Below, piece after piece: positions 34,055 through 43,578 of a stretch of 64,000 nt of DNA (position 1 is the stretch's first letter; every line of letters starts with the position of its first letter). The DNA comes from Sphingobacterium sp. ML3W (GTDB taxonomy: Bacteria > Bacteroidota > Bacteroidia > Sphingobacteriales > Sphingobacteriaceae). The notes under the pieces are model-generated. The model saw only the letters and a program-made list of their open reading frames with translations. It was not told the DNA's origin and ran no database searches. The stretch lies in assembly GCF_029542085.1 (NCBI RefSeq), contig NZ_CP107036.1, forward strand, positions 3,782,001 through 3,846,000. The letters run 5' to 3'. Both the position numbers and the translations under genes were made by a program.

Positions 34055-35239
34055 TTGGAAAAGAAAAATTTGAATAAATTATTTGAGGATTTTATTGCCA
34101 ATCGTTGTTCGGCAGAAGATATCGAGCAATTGATGCGACATTTTGGTTCTCCAATATCAATGGATGAGCTCCGCAATCTCATTACACAACAGATGACGAT
34201 GGGCCAATCCGAAAGTTCCTCCCCAGCTGTTGCATCTATCGTCGGTGCTACGGACAAAAAGCTGGCACTGACCATGTCTAAGTTTCAGGAGAGTGAAAAA
34301 AAACGGGGCCAGGTACAAACATTATGGCGATTTTCCGTTGTTGCAGCTGCCGTAATAATCCTCTGTCTTTTAGCAGTGCTTTGGCAAAACAAACCAGGTA
34401 TACCTAAAGAAACGATCATGCAGGCTGCTAAAAAACAAACCGAAGAAATTCTACCAGGGAAAAACCAGGCTCGCCTTACGTTATATAACGGCAAAAAATT
34501 GAACTTTGATCAGCAACAACCTATCAATGAAAAAAACAGCAATCTTAATTATGAAAAGGGACGATTAGTATATAGCGGCAGTTCCGCAGAAGAAACTATA
34601 CAATGGAACATCCTCGAAGTTCCAAAAGCTGGAACGTTCGAAATACAATTGCCAGATGGATCAACTGTATGGGTAAACGCCAATTCTAAGCTCTATTTTC
34701 CGAATCGCTTTCCTACAGATGAGCGCTTTGTCAAAGTCGAAGGAGAAGCATTCTTTAAAGTACAAAAAGATAAAAAACGTCCTTTTAAAGTCCAAACTAG
34801 AGATCTCAATATTTCTGTATTAGGTACTGCTTTCAATGTAAGAGCCTATCATCCCAAACATATATCAACTACATTGGTCGAAGGATCGGTCCAATTGACC
34901 TATCATGATCAGCACATCATCATGACGCCAGGGGAAAGAGCTTTTATAGATGAAAAAAACAAGTTAAAAACACAAGCTATAGATATTGAGGGTGCTACTG
35001 CATGGAAAGAAGGATATTTCTATTTTAAAGATGAAACATTAGGTAAGATATTACAAGATATTAGTAATTGGTATGATTTGAAAGTCAGCATAGTTGGAAA
35101 TTTACCCAAGGGTCTATATAGTGGTAGTATGGATCGCAACAGTAAATTAAATGGCGTACTGAAAATGCTTGCAAATGTAGGTAACCTGGATTTTATCCTT
35201 AATGGCAATCATCTTACTGTTAAACAAAAAAACAAATAA
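34055..35239 (+). CDS. FecR-family anti-sigma factor
   Basis: A 394-residue inner-membrane protein: a cytoplasmic N-terminal part (1-85), one membrane helix (about 91-109), then a periplasmic FecR domain (about 180-280; FEIQLPDGSTVWVNANSKLYFP, LNISVLGTAFNVRAY, TLVEGSVQL) and a C-terminal domain (about 320-390, ISNWYDLKVSIVG). It holds the FecI-type sigma until the SusC/STN receptor signals. The start is TTG at 34055; no in-frame ATG or stop-free extension lies upstream (stop at 34022-34024) and the next in-frame Met is inside the domain. TTG may keep its level low. Confidence 0.9.
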   Translation: MEKKNLNKLFEDFIANRCSAEDIEQLMRHFGSPISMDELRNLITQQMTMGQSESSSPAVASIVGATDKKLALTMSKFQESEKKRGQVQTLWRFSVVAAAVIILCLLAVLWQNKPGIPKETIMQAAKKQTEEILPGKNQARLTLYNGKKLNFDQQQPINEKNSNLNYEKGRLVYSGSSAEETIQWNILEVPKAGTFEIQLPDGSTVWVNANSKLYFPNRFPTDERFVKVEGEAFFKVQKDKKRPFKVQTRDLNISVLGTAFNVRAYHPKHISTTLVEGSVQLTYHDQHIIMTPGERAFIDEKNKLKTQAIDIEGATAWKEGYFYFKDETLGKILQDISNWYDLKVSIVGNLPKGLYSGSMDRNSKLNGVLKMLANVGNLDFILNGNHLTVKQKNK

Positions 35240-35356
35240 AAACGCTGCCTATGATACGAAGTTAACACAAAAAAAAGCGGAGATGGTGGTAACATCTCCG
35301 CAATCTATTCAAAAAAGCTGTTCAAAAAAATCGTTAAACAACCTTAATTCAAAATT

Positions 35357-38300
35357 ATGGAATATTTCTGTGATCGTAAAGAAACGATACAACTATGTCG
35401 TTTTTTTACGGAACATTATTTAATCATTAGAAGAATGAAATTGACAATCATCTTCATCTTGTTCTCAATTGGGCTCAATGCCAAAACAAACGGACAACAA
35501 ATCAACCTATCAGTCAAGCACATGCGCTTGGATAATGTGCTAAAAAAAATAGCACAACAGACTGATTATAAGTTTTTTTATTCAAGCGACCTGGTAAATA
35601 AAGCAGAACCAGTTAATCTTACAGTAGAACAGGCGTCTTTAGATGAAACATTGGAAAAAATCCTCGCTCCGAGAGGGCTGAGCTACCAAAAGATGTCGCG
35701 AACAATCACAATTACGGCAGCCCTTAGGTTACAACAAATCGATATTTCAGGGACTGTAAGGGATGAAAAGGGACCACTTGCTGGCGTTAACATCTATACA
35801 AAAACTGACAATAAAATTGGAACCCGCACGGATTCAGAAGGAAAATTTGCATTAAAGGTACCCGTTAACTCAACACTAGTCTTTAGTTTTTTGGGATACG
35901 AGAGAAAGGAAATTACAGTGAAAGACAAAGATCTTCAGGTAGTGATGAACCCAATCAGCAATGCGATGGCGGAAGTGGTCGTCACTGCCTTAGGTATTAA
36001 TAAAGAGAAGCGGAAGGTGGCTTATGCTGCACAGGAAGTTAAGGGAGAAAGTCTGTCCGTAGCCCGTGAGCCTAATGTTGCGTCTAGCTTGGTTGGTAAA
36101 GTTGCTGGCCTCCAAATCAAAACTAAATCTACCCTATTTGAAAATCCCGAAATTACACTGAGAGGGGGCAATGCTACAATCGTCATTGATGGGGTTCCTG
36201 CCCCAGATGGCTTTAATATGTGGAGCATAAATGCGGATGATATAGAAAATATTACTGTATTGAAAGGAACTGCTTCATCAGCTTTATATGGTTCAGTAGC
36301 ACAAAACGGTGCTATTATGATCACTACCAAAAAGGGCAAAGGCGGAACTGCAGGAATTGAACTCACCTATAACTCTAGTACGGAATTTCAAGCCGGATTC
36401 TTACGTATTCCCAAAACACAGCAGGACTATGGCATGGGATTTAATGGAAAATACGCGTTTGTCGATGGAAAAGGTGGTGGTATCAATGATGCCTATGGTT
36501 ACGTCTGGGGACCAAAATTGAATCAACCTGATCCGAGCACAAGTAGCGGTTTTGTCGAAATACCACAATACAATAGTCCATTGGATCCAGCGACAAATAA
36601 ATTGAAACCCCTTCTATGGATCAGTAGAGGGAAAGAAAATTTAAATAATTTTCTCACTAATGGCTTAATAACGACCCATAATTTGAGTGTGGCCGGATCA
36701 ACGGACAAGTCAGATTATCGCATCTCATTATCTCATTTGTATCAGAAAGGCCAAGTGCCCAACACCACGTTAAATTCTACCACATTAAGCCTAGCAGGGA
36801 AGCTCAAACTAAACAGTAAACTCGATGCCGAGGCAACACTATCCTATAATAGACAATACTCACCTAATTATCCAAATAGTGATTATTCTCCTGATAATTA
36901 TCTTTACAACATCGTATTATGGATGGGACCTGATGTCGACATTCGGGATATGCGGAATTATTGGAAACCAGGGCGGGAAGGCTCGGAACAATTAACCTAT
37001 AATTATAGCTGGTATAATAACCCTTGGTTCTTAGCATACGAGAAGGAAAGAGCCTATACCAATGATGTCATTGTATCACAAGGAAATATCAAATATAAGT
37101 TTAACAACGACCTAAAATTACTCGTTCGCGGTGGCATTACCACAAACTTTGCTAACAGTGAAAGCCGCGTTCCATATAGTTATATCAATTATGGTACAGC
37201 CGCAGCACCTTATGGTAATTATAGCGTCAATCGTGATAATCGCATGCGTTTTGTCAGTGATGCACTATTGACCTATGATAAAAAACTATCCCAAGATTTT
37301 ACGATTAGTGCCAGTGTCGGGGCGAGTACTAGATTAGACCAGTACAATAAACTGGAGTCTAGAACAACAGGTGGGCTCTCTGTTCCAGCATGGTACAACC
37401 TGGATAATTCCAGAGACCCTGTCCGCTCTACCAATGAACGCGTGGAAAAACAAGTATATGGAATGTATGGCTATGTTGATCTGGACTATCGTAATATGGC
37501 AACTTTAAGTTTAACAGGAAGAAACGATTGGACCTCTGCTTTACAATCCCCTTACAATTCATATTTCTATCCTTCAGCTTCCTTGAGCCTGATCGTATCC
37601 GAAATGTTCCATTTACCTGCAGTAATCTCTTACTTTAAACTACGCGGTGCTGTAACAGATGCCACGACCGATATCAATGCCTATAGTGCGCTGTTAACCT
37701 ACGAAATCGGTAGCAGATGGAACGGAAACCCTTCTTTGTATCTTCCTGATGCCTTACGTCCTCCGGGATTAAAACCCAACAAAACAATCTCTCAGGAATA
37801 CGGTGCTGAGTTACGTCTATTTCGCAATCGGATCGGCGTTGATTTCACCTATTTCAACTATGACCGGACTAACAATGTTGTAGAAGTCCCCCTATCGGAA
37901 GCTTCAGGGTTTGCAAAACTTCAAGTAAATGGTGACCGTTACCGACGGAGAGGTATCGAAGTTGTCGTATCAGGAACACCTGTACAGACGGAGAATTTTA
38001 AATGGAGTACAACATTAAATTACTCCCGATTACGTAATACGGTGCTTGAATATCAAGGTGGTGAAGAAATTCGCGGTGGTGTAAAAGTGGGGGAACGAAT
38101 GGATATCTATCGCGGCTGGGCATGGCAAAAGTCTCCAGATGGACAGATTGTCCATGAAAATGGAATTCCGCAATACATTAATCAGCAGGTCAATCTTGGC
38201 TATATGCTACCGAACTGGGAATTTGGGTTTCTGAATAACTTTCAATATAAAAATTTCGGAATTTCCTTTGCTTTCGACGGTCGTATTGGGGGGAAAACAA

Positions 38301-38779
38301 ATAATGCTATAGAAGCAAAAATGTATGAAGGTGGTATGCATCCCAATACCGCAAATAGTTACCGTGACGATGCTTACCGTGGCGAAAAGACCTATCTTGC
38401 CGGTGGCGTAACACAAACCGGAGGAGATGTTACCTATGATGCCCAAGGCAATATAACTGGTGATTCCCGCACTTTCGTTCCTAATACCACCAAGGTAAAC
38501 TATGTGGATTGGGTTTTTGCAACTTACACAAACGGAATTGATGAGTCAACTCTCTACGATCGAACTTTTGTTAAACTACGAGAGTTGACACTAAGCTATC
38601 AAATCCCCAGCAACCTTTTAACCAAAACACCATTTAAGACAGCGAGTTTTTCATTGGTAGGACGCAATTTATTACTCTGGTCGAAGGTCCCTTATATGGA
38701 TCCTGACGGATATAGTGACTTACAGCTCGCTGAACCGACCGTTCGTAACATCGGTTTCAATGTCAATCTTAAATTTTAA
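35357..38779 (+). CDS. SusC/RagA-type TonB-linked outer-membrane receptor with STN domain
   Basis: A 1140-residue receptor. Signal peptide (hydrophobic part about 27-41, ending KTNGQ), STN domain (about 44-125; LKKIAQQTDYKFFYSSDLV) which takes part in signalling to FecR, a carboxypeptidase-like domain (about 130-205, DSEGKFALKVP), then a plug with ALGINKEKR and ITVLKGTASSALYG, and a long barrel. It imports large nutrients with TonB energy. An alternative start at 35435 would drop the first 26 residues. It precedes SusD by 14 nt. The STN domain and adjacent FecI/FecR genes show a cell-surface signalling system. Confidence 0.93.
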   Translation: MEYFCDRKETIQLCRFFTEHYLIIRRMKLTIIFILFSIGLNAKTNGQQINLSVKHMRLDNVLKKIAQQTDYKFFYSSDLVNKAEPVNLTVEQASLDETLEKILAPRGLSYQKMSRTITITAALRLQQIDISGTVRDEKGPLAGVNIYTKTDNKIGTRTDSEGKFALKVPVNSTLVFSFLGYERKEITVKDKDLQVVMNPISNAMAEVVVTALGINKEKRKVAYAAQEVKGESLSVAREPNVASSLVGKVAGLQIKTKSTLFENPEITLRGGNATIVIDGVPAPDGFNMWSINADDIENITVLKGTASSALYGSVAQNGAIMITTKKGKGGTAGIELTYNSSTEFQAGFLRIPKTQQDYGMGFNGKYAFVDGKGGGINDAYGYVWGPKLNQPDPSTSSGFVEIPQYNSPLDPATNKLKPLLWISRGKENLNNFLTNGLITTHNLSVAGSTDKSDYRISLSHLYQKGQVPNTTLNSTTLSLAGKLKLNSKLDAEATLSYNRQYSPNYPNSDYSPDNYLYNIVLWMGPDVDIRDMRNYWKPGREGSEQLTYNYSWYNNPWFLAYEKERAYTNDVIVSQGNIKYKFNNDLKLLVRGGITTNFANSESRVPYSYINYGTAAAPYGNYSVNRDNRMRFVSDALLTYDKKLSQDFTISASVGASTRLDQYNKLESRTTGGLSVPAWYNLDNSRDPVRSTNERVEKQVYGMYGYVDLDYRNMATLSLTGRNDWTSALQSPYNSYFYPSASLSLIVSEMFHLPAVISYFKLRGAVTDATTDINAYSALLTYEIGSRWNGNPSLYLPDALRPPGLKPNKTISQEYGAELRLFRNRIGVDFTYFNYDRTNNVVEVPLSEASGFAKLQVNGDRYRRRGIEVVVSGTPVQTENFKWSTTLNYSRLRNTVLEYQGGEEIRGGVKVGERMDIYRGWAWQKSPDGQIVHENGIPQYINQQVNLGYMLPNWEFGFLNNFQYKNFGISFAFDGRIGGKTNNAIEAKMYEGGMHPNTANSYRDDAYRGEKTYLAGGVTQTGGDVTYDAQGNITGDSRTFVPNTTKVNYVDWVFATYTNGIDESTLYDRTFVKLRELTLSYQIPSNLLTKTPFKTASFSLVGRNLLLWSKVPYMDPDGYSDLQLAEPTVRNIGFNVNLKF

Positions 38780-38793
38780 TTGGAGAACTTATT

Positions 38794-40233
38794 ATGAAAA
38801 AAACATATATTCCTTGGCTCGTTTGCTTATTCACCATGGTGACTAGCTGCAAAAAATTTGATTATTATCAAGACAATCCCAATAAACCGACCAAAGCTAC
38901 GCCGGCATTATTAATGACCTATATCTGTCAGAATATCTTTAACAATAATCCTATCAGTGCAGCTTATGCCTCAAGGCACCTCACTTATTATGAACGACCT
39001 AACGAATCCATCAACTACAATTGGAATCGCGGCGATTATGATAATTATGGAGGTTTACGTCAAGTGCTCAAATTAGAACCTCTTGTTACGGACAACAAAA
39101 ATTTCCAAGGACTTGCTCATTTGTTTCGTGTAATCTATTTTGCGCAAATGACAGAAACCTTTGGCGATATTCCCTATACAGATGCCCTTCGCGCCGAACA
39201 AGACGGTCGCACGCCAATCTATGACAAACAAGAAGATATCTATGATGGACTACTGCAGGAACTGGAGCAAGCTAACTCCCTCCTGGATGTGGCAAATGGA
39301 AAAATAGACGGTGATATCATCTATGGCGGCGACGCCACTAAATGGAAAAAATTCGTTAATGCTTACAGGTTACGTCTACTGATCCATCTTTCAAAAAAAG
39401 AAGGCCAGTCGAAAATAGCCATTAAGCAACAATTCCAAGCTATCCTGAGCAATCCGACAAAGTATCCCTTGATGGAAACTAACAGTGACAATGCACAACT
39501 GGTATTCAATACGACTGATCCATCAAACTATTACCCTACAGCTGGGCATTTAAGCGTTTCCACTCTAGTATCACTCGAACAATCTTTTGTTGAAATACTA
39601 CAAAAACGAGAAGACCCGCGTTTATTTTCTTTTGGGGATCCAATCGCAGGAAAAACGGCGGGAGTCTTTTCTAACTATAAAGGTGTGGATGCCGGCCTAT
39701 CACCTGCCGATCAACAAGCCAGTGCTGCTCAATCGTCTCTAATTGCAAGAAGATTTGTCGACCTCCGTAGTCCAGTGAATGAACCGATGATATTCTTAAG
39801 TTATGCAGAGCAAGAATTTCTAATCGCAGAGGCTATTCAACGTGGTTGGATTACAGGAGATATGAACAACCATTATCAAAAAGGAATAACGGCGTCAATG
39901 GCTTTCTATAAAATAACTGGAATGATTGTTACTGATTACCTTAATAAAGATCTTGTTAAATTAGCTACCGGTGACCCTTTAACAAAAATATTGACACAGA
40001 AATACATTGCTTTCTATATGAATTCAAGCTGGGAACCTTTTTTTGAACAGCGCCGTACCGGAATCCCGACTCTAAGGGTGGGGCCTGGAACGTTGAATGG
40101 CGGCAAAGTGCCTAAACGCTGGCAATACCCACTTTCCGAGTCACAATATAATAAGGTGAATCTAGATGCTGCTATAGAGAGACAATTTCCTGAGGGAGAT
40201 AATGTAAATGCCAGTATGTGGCTAATCAAATAA
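38794..40233 (+). CDS. SusD/RagB-family outer-membrane lipoprotein
   Basis: A 479-residue lipoprotein (signal peptide with TMVTSC, lipobox Cys at 19) that caps the SusC channel and binds the nutrient at the cell surface. SusD features are the helical N-terminal part and a YFAQMTETFGDIPYTDAL stretch (about 111-128), and a C-terminal region with AEQEFLIAEA and IPTLRVGPG. It follows the SusC gene by 14 nt and precedes the phospholipase gene by 7 nt, one operon. Its ligand is unknown. Confidence 0.9.
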   Translation: MKKTYIPWLVCLFTMVTSCKKFDYYQDNPNKPTKATPALLMTYICQNIFNNNPISAAYASRHLTYYERPNESINYNWNRGDYDNYGGLRQVLKLEPLVTDNKNFQGLAHLFRVIYFAQMTETFGDIPYTDALRAEQDGRTPIYDKQEDIYDGLLQELEQANSLLDVANGKIDGDIIYGGDATKWKKFVNAYRLRLLIHLSKKEGQSKIAIKQQFQAILSNPTKYPLMETNSDNAQLVFNTTDPSNYYPTAGHLSVSTLVSLEQSFVEILQKREDPRLFSFGDPIAGKTAGVFSNYKGVDAGLSPADQQASAAQSSLIARRFVDLRSPVNEPMIFLSYAEQEFLIAEAIQRGWITGDMNNHYQKGITASMAFYKITGMIVTDYLNKDLVKLATGDPLTKILTQKYIAFYMNSSWEPFFEQRRTGIPTLRVGPGTLNGGKVPKRWQYPLSESQYNKVNLDAAIERQFPEGDNVNASMWLIK

Positions 40234-40240
40234 ACTAAAC

Positions 40241-42706
40241 ATGGATACTAGAAGAGATTTTCTAAAAAAAGCGGCAATGCTTGCTGGGGGAGCATCACTT
40301 TCCCAAGTTATTCCATCCGCCATTGCAAAAGCAATGGCCATCGACCCCGCTTTAGGGAGCACTTTTTATGATGCTGAACATGTGGTTCTACTAATGCAAG
40401 AGAATAGATCTTTTGATCATGCGTTTGGTACACTACGGGGAGTACGAGGTTTCAATGATCCAAGGGCGATCCGCCAGCCAAACAGAAACAAAGTGTGGTT
40501 ACAGACGCAAAAAACAGGTGAAACATACGCTCCTTTCCGATTGGATATTAAAGATTCAAAAATTACATGGATGGGATGTTTGCCTCATAATTGGACCGAT
40601 CAAACCGATGCCCGAAACAAGGGAAAGATGAACAAATGGCTAGATGTCAAACATTCTGGATTTAAAGAGTTCGCAGACCTTCCACTGACCATGGGACATT
40701 ATACACGAGAAGACATTCCATTCTACTATTCGTTGGCAGATTCTTTTACGATCTGCGATCAACATTTCTGTTCAAGTATTACAGGTACAAATCCCAACCG
40801 GCTCTATTTCTGGACAGCTAATATCCGGGAAAACCTGAACGGAAAAGCCCTCGTCTGGAACGGTGACTCAGAATTTAGTGGTAAAGCAAACTGGAAGACC
40901 TTCCCAGAACGTCTTTCGGCACTTGGCGTAGACTGGAAAATATATCAAAATGAAATTTCGTCAAGCAGTGCTGGATACAGTGGTGAAGCCAATAGCTGGT
41001 TAGCGAATTTTGGCTGTAACCCCATGGAATATTTCCCACAGTATCAAGTCAAATATAGTCCTCGCTACAGAGAGCTGCTCGCACGCAAAAAAGAAGAACT
41101 GGAAAAGAAAATAGCCACAACAACGGCGAAAGATACGCTTGAAAAGTTACATAAGGAGCATAAACATGTGCTGGAAGAGCTACAACAATACACGACGGAG
41201 AACTTTGAAAAACTTGATGAACAAACGAAAGATATTCATCGTCGTGCCTTCGTGAATAACAGTGCTCAGCCCGATTACATGGATCTAGAAACGATGCATT
41301 ATCAGGAAGGCGACAATCAACGGGAATTACAAATCCCAAAAGGTGATGTGTTATATCAATTTAGAAAAGATGTCGAAGCAGGTAAACTACCAACGGTATC
41401 CTGGCTTGCTCCACCTCAACTTTTCTCGGATCATCCAGACTCTCCTTGGTTTGGTGCCTGGTATGTGAGCGAAATTATGGATATCCTAACACAAAATCCA
41501 GAAGTCTGGAAAAAGACAATCTTTATCCTTACCTATGATGAGAATGACGGTTATTTTGATCACTTCGCTCCTTTTACAGCTCCTAATCCTTATGAAGCAG
41601 ATAGCGGTAAAGTGTCCCCAGATATTGACCCAAAATTGGAATTTGTGCGTCGCGACGAACAGTATTACCCCGAAAGTGGAAGAGAAAGCAACATCGGCTT
41701 GGGCTATCGTGTCCCTTTGATCATTGCTTCTCCCTGGACAAGAGGTGGCTGGGTAAACTCACAGGTATTTGACCATACCTCAAGCTTGCAGTTTTTAGAG
41801 AAATTCATTAGCCACAAAGTAAAAAAAGAAGCAAAGGAAACCAATGTGAGCAGCTGGCGACGTGCGGTCTGCGGAGATCTCACTTCTGCTTTTAGACCTT
41901 ATAATGGAGAAGTAATTAAAAAGCCATTGGTATTAGAACGTCAGCCATTTATCAAAGAGATTCACCAGGCAAAATTTAAAGGTCTTCCGATGGGATTCAA
42001 GGCATTAACTGCAGATGAGATCAAGCAGATTGAGCAGGATCCTACCCACTCACCCTATTTTCCGAAACAAGAAGAAGGGCTTCGTGACTCCTGCACTCTT
42101 CCCTATGAGCTTTATACACATGGAGAATATCTATCCGGTGGAAGATATCAACTAACATTTGAAGCTTCAAACAAGACATTTGGAAAACATTCTGCGGGTT
42201 CACCGTTTACAGTATATCATAGTACTCCTTATAAGGGTGAGATTGGAACTTCCCGTAACTATGCTGTATCCCCAGGAGGCAGTTTGTCAGACAATTGGGC
42301 TATCAATGCGTTTGAAAATGGATTATTTCAACTTGATGTACATGGACCAAATGGATTTTATCGTATGTTTAAAGGCGACGCTAAACATCCAAATATCAAA
42401 ATCCGTTGTACTTATGAAAAGAGCAGAGATGAAAAATCATTTACGGGTCGCCTGTTGTTCACTTGTATAAATCAAGACAGTAAAAATCACCAGCTTTTAC
42501 TTGAAGACATCAGTTATGGACAGGGCAAAAAAGCAGTCCAACTCAAAAGCGGTGAGACATCAACAATTCAGTTTGATCTTTCCAAACAAAGTTTTTGGTA
42601 TGATTTCCGTATCAGCTGCAAAGATGACAATACATTCCAAGAGCAATATGCGGGCCGTATAGAAACTGGGGAAAGCGGAAAAAGTGATCCACTATTAAGC
42701 CGATAA
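40241..42706 (+). CDS. phosphocholine-type phospholipase C, Tat-exported
   Basis: An 821-residue enzyme of the bacterial phosphoesterase family (PlcN/PlcH type). It starts with a twin-arginine signal (MDTRRDFLKKA, RR at 4-5), then the active-site region HVVLLMQENRSFDHAFGTLRGVRGF, a central SITGTNPNRL segment and TYDENDGYFDHF with metal-binding Asp/His. C-terminal beta domains (about 620-815) follow, as in phosphocholine-specific phospholipase C. It splits choline phospholipids into diacylglycerol and phosphocholine. Being in one operon with SusC/SusD suggests the pair imports a product. Specificity beyond the family is not shown. Confidence 0.9.
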   Translation: MDTRRDFLKKAAMLAGGASLSQVIPSAIAKAMAIDPALGSTFYDAEHVVLLMQENRSFDHAFGTLRGVRGFNDPRAIRQPNRNKVWLQTQKTGETYAPFRLDIKDSKITWMGCLPHNWTDQTDARNKGKMNKWLDVKHSGFKEFADLPLTMGHYTREDIPFYYSLADSFTICDQHFCSSITGTNPNRLYFWTANIRENLNGKALVWNGDSEFSGKANWKTFPERLSALGVDWKIYQNEISSSSAGYSGEANSWLANFGCNPMEYFPQYQVKYSPRYRELLARKKEELEKKIATTTAKDTLEKLHKEHKHVLEELQQYTTENFEKLDEQTKDIHRRAFVNNSAQPDYMDLETMHYQEGDNQRELQIPKGDVLYQFRKDVEAGKLPTVSWLAPPQLFSDHPDSPWFGAWYVSEIMDILTQNPEVWKKTIFILTYDENDGYFDHFAPFTAPNPYEADSGKVSPDIDPKLEFVRRDEQYYPESGRESNIGLGYRVPLIIASPWTRGGWVNSQVFDHTSSLQFLEKFISHKVKKEAKETNVSSWRRAVCGDLTSAFRPYNGEVIKKPLVLERQPFIKEIHQAKFKGLPMGFKALTADEIKQIEQDPTHSPYFPKQEEGLRDSCTLPYELYTHGEYLSGGRYQLTFEASNKTFGKHSAGSPFTVYHSTPYKGEIGTSRNYAVSPGGSLSDNWAINAFENGLFQLDVHGPNGFYRMFKGDAKHPNIKIRCTYEKSRDEKSFTGRLLFTCINQDSKNHQLLLEDISYGQGKKAVQLKSGETSTIQFDLSKQSFWYDFRISCKDDNTFQEQYAGRIETGESGKSDPLLSR

Positions 42707-42719
42707 TAAAAAATTGAGT

Positions 42720-42749
42720 CGGGGTTATTTTCGAAAGGAGATAACCCCG
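42720..42749 (+). terminator. Hairpin after the phospholipase C gene
   Basis: CGGGGTTAT and ATAACCCCG (9 bp) with a 12-nt loop. The T-run is weak, so termination is less certain than the stem. Confidence 0.55.
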
Positions 42750-42838
42750 TCTATCTATGATTCTTGCAACAAATAGTCAATACGTCTGAAATCGTTTATT
42801 TTCAGAAATCATCACACGACAAACCATACCTTTCGATA

Positions 42839-42958
42839 TTATTCCTGTATGCGACGAATAACGTGGTTGAATCCTTTATACAGTAAAACTGCACCAACGA
42901 TCAAAAAAACAGCCAATAAATATAAACTGATAGAGTTAATAAATAATAGACATATCAT
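42839..42958 (-). CDS. possible 39-residue membrane protein
   Basis: On the minus strand a 39-codon frame (start 42958, TAA 42839-42841) encodes a hydrophobic stretch (about 5-27) and a basic C-terminus (FNHVIRRIQE). The composition fits a small membrane protein, but the gap is AT-rich, no promoter or homologue is known to me, and its neighbours run on the other strand. It is listed as a candidate only. Otherwise 42750-43043 shows nothing. Confidence 0.3.
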   Translation of the reverse strand: MICLLFINSISLYLLAVFLIVGAVLLYKGFNHVIRRIQE

Positions 42959-43043
42959 AACGGTAATTTTTGGTTTTTCATTTCTTATCTACAAGTTATA
43001 ACATTTATCCAAAATATTACAAATAAAAAATACAAATTTTATC

Positions 43044-43051
43044 TACATTTG
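43044..43051 (+). promoter_or_regulatory. -7 box at the start of the Cys/His-rich exported gene
   Basis: TACATTTG matches TAnnTTTG and ends 5 nt before the ATG at 43057. No -33 TTTG is seen at the usual spacing. Confidence 0.5.
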
Positions 43052-43056
43052 TGGAA

Positions 43057-43476
43057 ATGAGGAAAATTGCATTGTTCATCGGCTTATTTTTTTATTTGCT
43101 TGCAGCAAGCGGTGCAACCCTCCATTTCCATTTCTGTCAAGGAGAAGCACAAAGTGTATCATTAAGCCAAAATCAAACGGCTCATTGTCCGATGTGTGCC
43201 AAGTCAGAAAAAAAGCATCAAAACCACTGTCATCAGGAAGGTAGTTGCAAGGACGTAACCATTGCTGCCCAAAAAGTAGATGATTTCAACAGATTATCTC
43301 AGACACTTAATTTCAATAATTTTTCTCCGGCGATTATTACCCTTCACTGGATACATAATTATTACCAATTTTCCACAGATGAGGATAGTTCATCCAAATT
43401 AAGTACAAATCAGAGCACCTTCCTAAAGAGATACAGCCCTTCTGTATTTATTCTAAATCAGAGTTTCAGAATTTGA
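43057..43476 (+). CDS. exported Cys/His-rich protein (HYC_CC_PP-like)
   Basis: A 139-residue protein with a signal peptide (1-21, ending AASG) and a mature N-terminus full of metal-type residues: LHFHFCQGEA, then HCPMC, KKHQNHCHQEGSCKD. The pattern resembles small exported proteins that NCBI names HYC_CC_PP, found next to copper-type TonB receptors; the CC-pair is not exact here. The remainder (about 70-139) is not recognised. It starts 5 nt after a -7 box (a GTG at 43051 lies within the box), suggesting a leaderless mRNA. Next gene: the HMA-bearing TonB receptor, 102 nt downstream. Confidence 0.75.
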   Translation: MRKIALFIGLFFYLLAASGATLHFHFCQGEAQSVSLSQNQTAHCPMCAKSEKKHQNHCHQEGSCKDVTIAAQKVDDFNRLSQTLNFNNFSPAIITLHWIHNYYQFSTDEDSSSKLSTNQSTFLKRYSPSVFILNQSFRI

Positions 43477-43578
43477 TTTCCTAATTTTTTGATTTTTAAT
43501 CAAAATAGACGTCGAAGATATTACCTTCGACCTTACATGCTATGCACGTTTTTTTAGTCCGTACATTATCAAAAAACT

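Noticed and set aside
35202..35423. A 73-codon frame between fecR and susC
   Set aside because: It overlaps both genes' ends in another frame; the gap between them is otherwise short.
43511..43531. Stem-loop GTCGAAG / CTTCGAC before the HMA-TonB receptor gene
   Set aside because: A 7-bp stem without T-run; too weak to call a terminator and no known operator matches it.
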